A stretch of 7,478 bases of DNA, taken from an uncultured Bacteroidales bacterium. GTDB taxonomy: Bacteria; Bacteroidota; Bacteroidia; Bacteroidales; UBA932. The translations under genes were made by a program, and so were the position numbers. The stretch covers positions 1-7,478 of the forward strand of contig CAJOMB010000071.1 in assembly GCA_905235615.1 (NCBI GenBank), given 5' to 3'. Each line of letters begins with the position of its first letter. The stretch's first letter is position 1. Positions 7,101 through 7,478 of this stretch are shown here, one piece after another. The notes beneath the pieces are model-generated. The model was not told the origin of the DNA. It saw only the letters and a list, made by a program, of their open reading frames with translations, and searched no databases.

Positions 7101-7158
7101 CAGTTACAACTTCACCCTTACCCCTGACAAAGCTTCCAAGGCAGCCAAATATGAATAA
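4129..7158 (+). CDS. Glycoside hydrolase family 2 beta-galactosidase (LacZ-like)
   Basis: 1009 residues, LacZ size. After a short hydrophobic N-terminus (MNIITLLLTITLPF, a weak signal peptide without a basic n-region) comes the GH2 jelly-roll sugar-binding domain (about 40-210, IQVPGNWEVQGWG, NGEEIGYSEDSK), an Ig-like domain (about 215-315) and the TIM barrel (about 335-620). Glu455 in SLGNEAGNG is the acid/base; Glu521 in PCEYSHAMGNSNG is the nucleophile. Glu408 and His410 in NIETHGM match the LacZ Mg2+ ligands. The C-terminal beta-galactosidase small-chain domain includes FGRGPVENYWDRHSGTF. The expected reaction is hydrolysis of terminal beta-galactosides, in the periplasm if the signal works; some GH2 relatives act on other sugars. 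Residues 317-326 (EIPDQVGNDG) are encoded by a palindromic repeat at the Ig/TIM-barrel junction, where relatives usually have a short link before LVNGxPVxFKGVN. No other in-frame start exists upstream before a stop at 4111. Second gene of the operon, 4 bp after GH3. Confidence 0.95.
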   Translation: MNIITLLLTITLPFWQDIHTTSVNAETRRTEVVYFATREDALSKGFRKSENYKSLNGTWDFKYFEDHRQMDIPSSWDKIQVPGNWEVQGWGTAIYTNILYDFCPENPVPGVLPEAVPSALYRRSFTIPDRWKGREVYLNLCGSKSGTYVYVNGEEIGYSEDSKDLARFRITEALKPGQNELMLKIYRYTQASWLEDQDFWRISGLERDVYLSSESRHSGFNFQVVSTLDADLTTGLFQLKMTATEPTEVFYELLDKDGKAVADASYKFSGHMESLMERIPEVRRWSAETPELYTLVLRVNGEYTRFHVGFRRLEIAEIPDQVGNDGTTRMVKAFLVNGQPVKFKGVNLHEHNPYTGHYTTRENILEDLKLMKLGNINAIRTCHYPQQREFYELCDSLGFYVYDEANIETHGMGYDLKKTLGNKPEWYEKHLDRTLNMYYRTANYPCVTFLSLGNEAGNGVNFYETYKALKALEKDGQNRPVVYERAEREWNTDIINPMYPGAEWFRRMGEQESGRPVIPCEYSHAMGNSNGSLDWQWAYIYAHKHLQGGFIWDWVDQGLYDKKRGWTYGGDYGENAPSDANFCCNGLVNPDREPHPGFYEVKHVYQDVSIRAVDAENGLFEIFNRHYFTDLSRYTVKYWVERDGKRPFWWFTHKKKFCTAPQTAEQFKVKLPKMKRAGQYRIFFVVIASKDLPLVEKGAILACDEVLVKDTSAKKVREAKGDISYTNGDTQVVVRSASMELVFDKVEGFVKSWKVKGLNLVDPSFGIRPNFWRAPIDNDYGNNAPVRTLRFKTVEKPEQVSVSKQENGTVLIALKGSGVRASENYTVYPNGTLAISVSTAPGTDKNVEIPRLGFRLRVAGSSFRYFGRGPVENYWDRHSGTFKRIWESTVDEEYYPYVRPQECGHHTDAEWLSLGSFTVVRGAEPFEFNVLRMSVEDLDGGLQKSQTHLCDVTPRDFTEVCIDYKMSGVGGYDSWGSRPEKKRTLWSTESYSYNFTLTPDKASKAAKYE
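5080..5103 (-). repeat. Palindromic repeat unit inside GH2 (in frame)
   Basis: Arms ATTCCCGA (5080-5087) and TCGGGAAT (5093-5100) form a perfect 8-bp hairpin around TCAAG, followed by GAC. Compared with the GH3 unit at 1809-1829, two base pairs in the stem have changed on both sides (C-G to T-A), keeping full pairing, and the loop differs by one base. It is translated in the same frame as the GH3 copy (IPDQVGND against TPDQVGGD). Confidence 0.85.
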
Positions 7159-7478
7159 AGGACTCTTTTATATGGCCCTCGCGGGCCTTCTGACAGCCTC
7201 CTGCGCTACGGAGGAGGCGCCTTTCGGGGCCCTTCCCACCCCGGAACAAACAGCGTGGCAGGATATGGAACTGAATATGTTCTGCCACTTCGGCCCCAAC
7301 ACCTTCACCGGCCTGGAGTGGGGAGAAGGAACGGAGGCCGAAGACCTCTTCAACCCCACGGACCTGGACTGCCGCCAATGGGCGCGCACGGCCAAGGCCG
7401 CCGGCTTCAAGGGCATCATCATCACCGGCAAACACCATGACGGATTCTGCCTCTGGCCCAATCCGGTTTCCAAGCACA
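7151..7478 (+). CDS. GH29 alpha-L-fucosidase lipoprotein, partial: N-terminal 109 residues
   Basis: The reading MNKGLFYMALAGLLTASC is a lipoprotein signal with Cys18 at the cleavage site, followed by ATEE. Acidic residues directly after the lipid-carrying Cys resemble the Bacteroidetes surface-export signal, so outer-surface display is possible. The mature part has TAWQDMELNMFCHFGPNTFTG, EWGEGTE, LFNPTDLDCRQWARTAK and GIIITGKHHDGFCLW (Lys94-His95-His96-Asp97), the usual N-terminal half-barrel motifs of GH29 fucosidases. The catalytic Asp nucleophile lies beyond the window, so activity and linkage preference (alpha-1,2 versus alpha-1,3/1,4) cannot be judged. The start ATG overlaps the GH2 stop by 8 bp (ATGAATAA), which points to co-translation with GH2. 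The right end is cut by the window. Confidence 0.9.
   Translation, partial: MNKGLFYMALAGLLTASCATEEAPFGALPTPEQTAWQDMELNMFCHFGPNTFTGLEWGEGTEAEDLFNPTDLDCRQWARTAKAAGFKGIIITGKHHDGFCLWPNPVSKH

Overview
The window looks like chromosomal DNA from a GC-rich member of the Bacteroidales, probably a gut or host-associated one. The reasons are two TAnnTTTG-type promoter boxes, no Shine-Dalgarno sequences, and a run of exported glycoside hydrolases of typical Bacteroides/Alistipes-like type. The organism call is inference from style; no marker gene is present.

Layout. Positions 1-1528 on the minus strand hold a translationally coupled pair: a trans-polyprenyl diphosphate synthase (554-1528) followed, with a TGATG overlap, by a U32-family protein that runs off the left edge (1-554). 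A 61-bp divergent promoter region (1529-1589) carries one TATCTTTG box facing each way and a perfect 14-bp palindrome between them. From 1590 to the right edge the plus strand carries a tight glycosidase operon: GH3 lipoprotein (1590-4124), GH2 beta-galactosidase-like enzyme (4129-7158, 4-bp gap) and a GH29 alpha-L-fucosidase lipoprotein (7151-7478, 8-bp overlap, truncated by the window). Together they would remove fucose, beta-galactose and beta-glucose or beta-xylose units from a fucosylated glycan. No SusC/SusD pair, regulator or transporter is visible, so the glycan itself cannot be named.

The most unusual signal is inside the two complete glycosidase genes. Three palindromic repeat insertions lie in frame: two in GH3 (1809-1883 and 3663-3824) and one in GH2 (about 5078-5106). 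Each falls where the protein family normally has a short loop or linker. All units share the layout GTCA(T)-stem-loop-stem-AT(C)T(C), and different copies carry compensatory base-pair changes in their stems. The two GH3 insertions also contain tandem duplications and head-to-head (inverted) unit pairs. This resembles the protein-coding palindromic elements described in Rickettsia, here in Bacteroidetes carbohydrate-active enzymes. The elements are seen directly in the sequence; their mobility and any effect on the enzymes are inference.

There are no RNA genes, CRISPR arrays, insertion sequences or terminators that I can support. Both transcription units run off the window, and no stretch longer than 61 bp lacks a gene.
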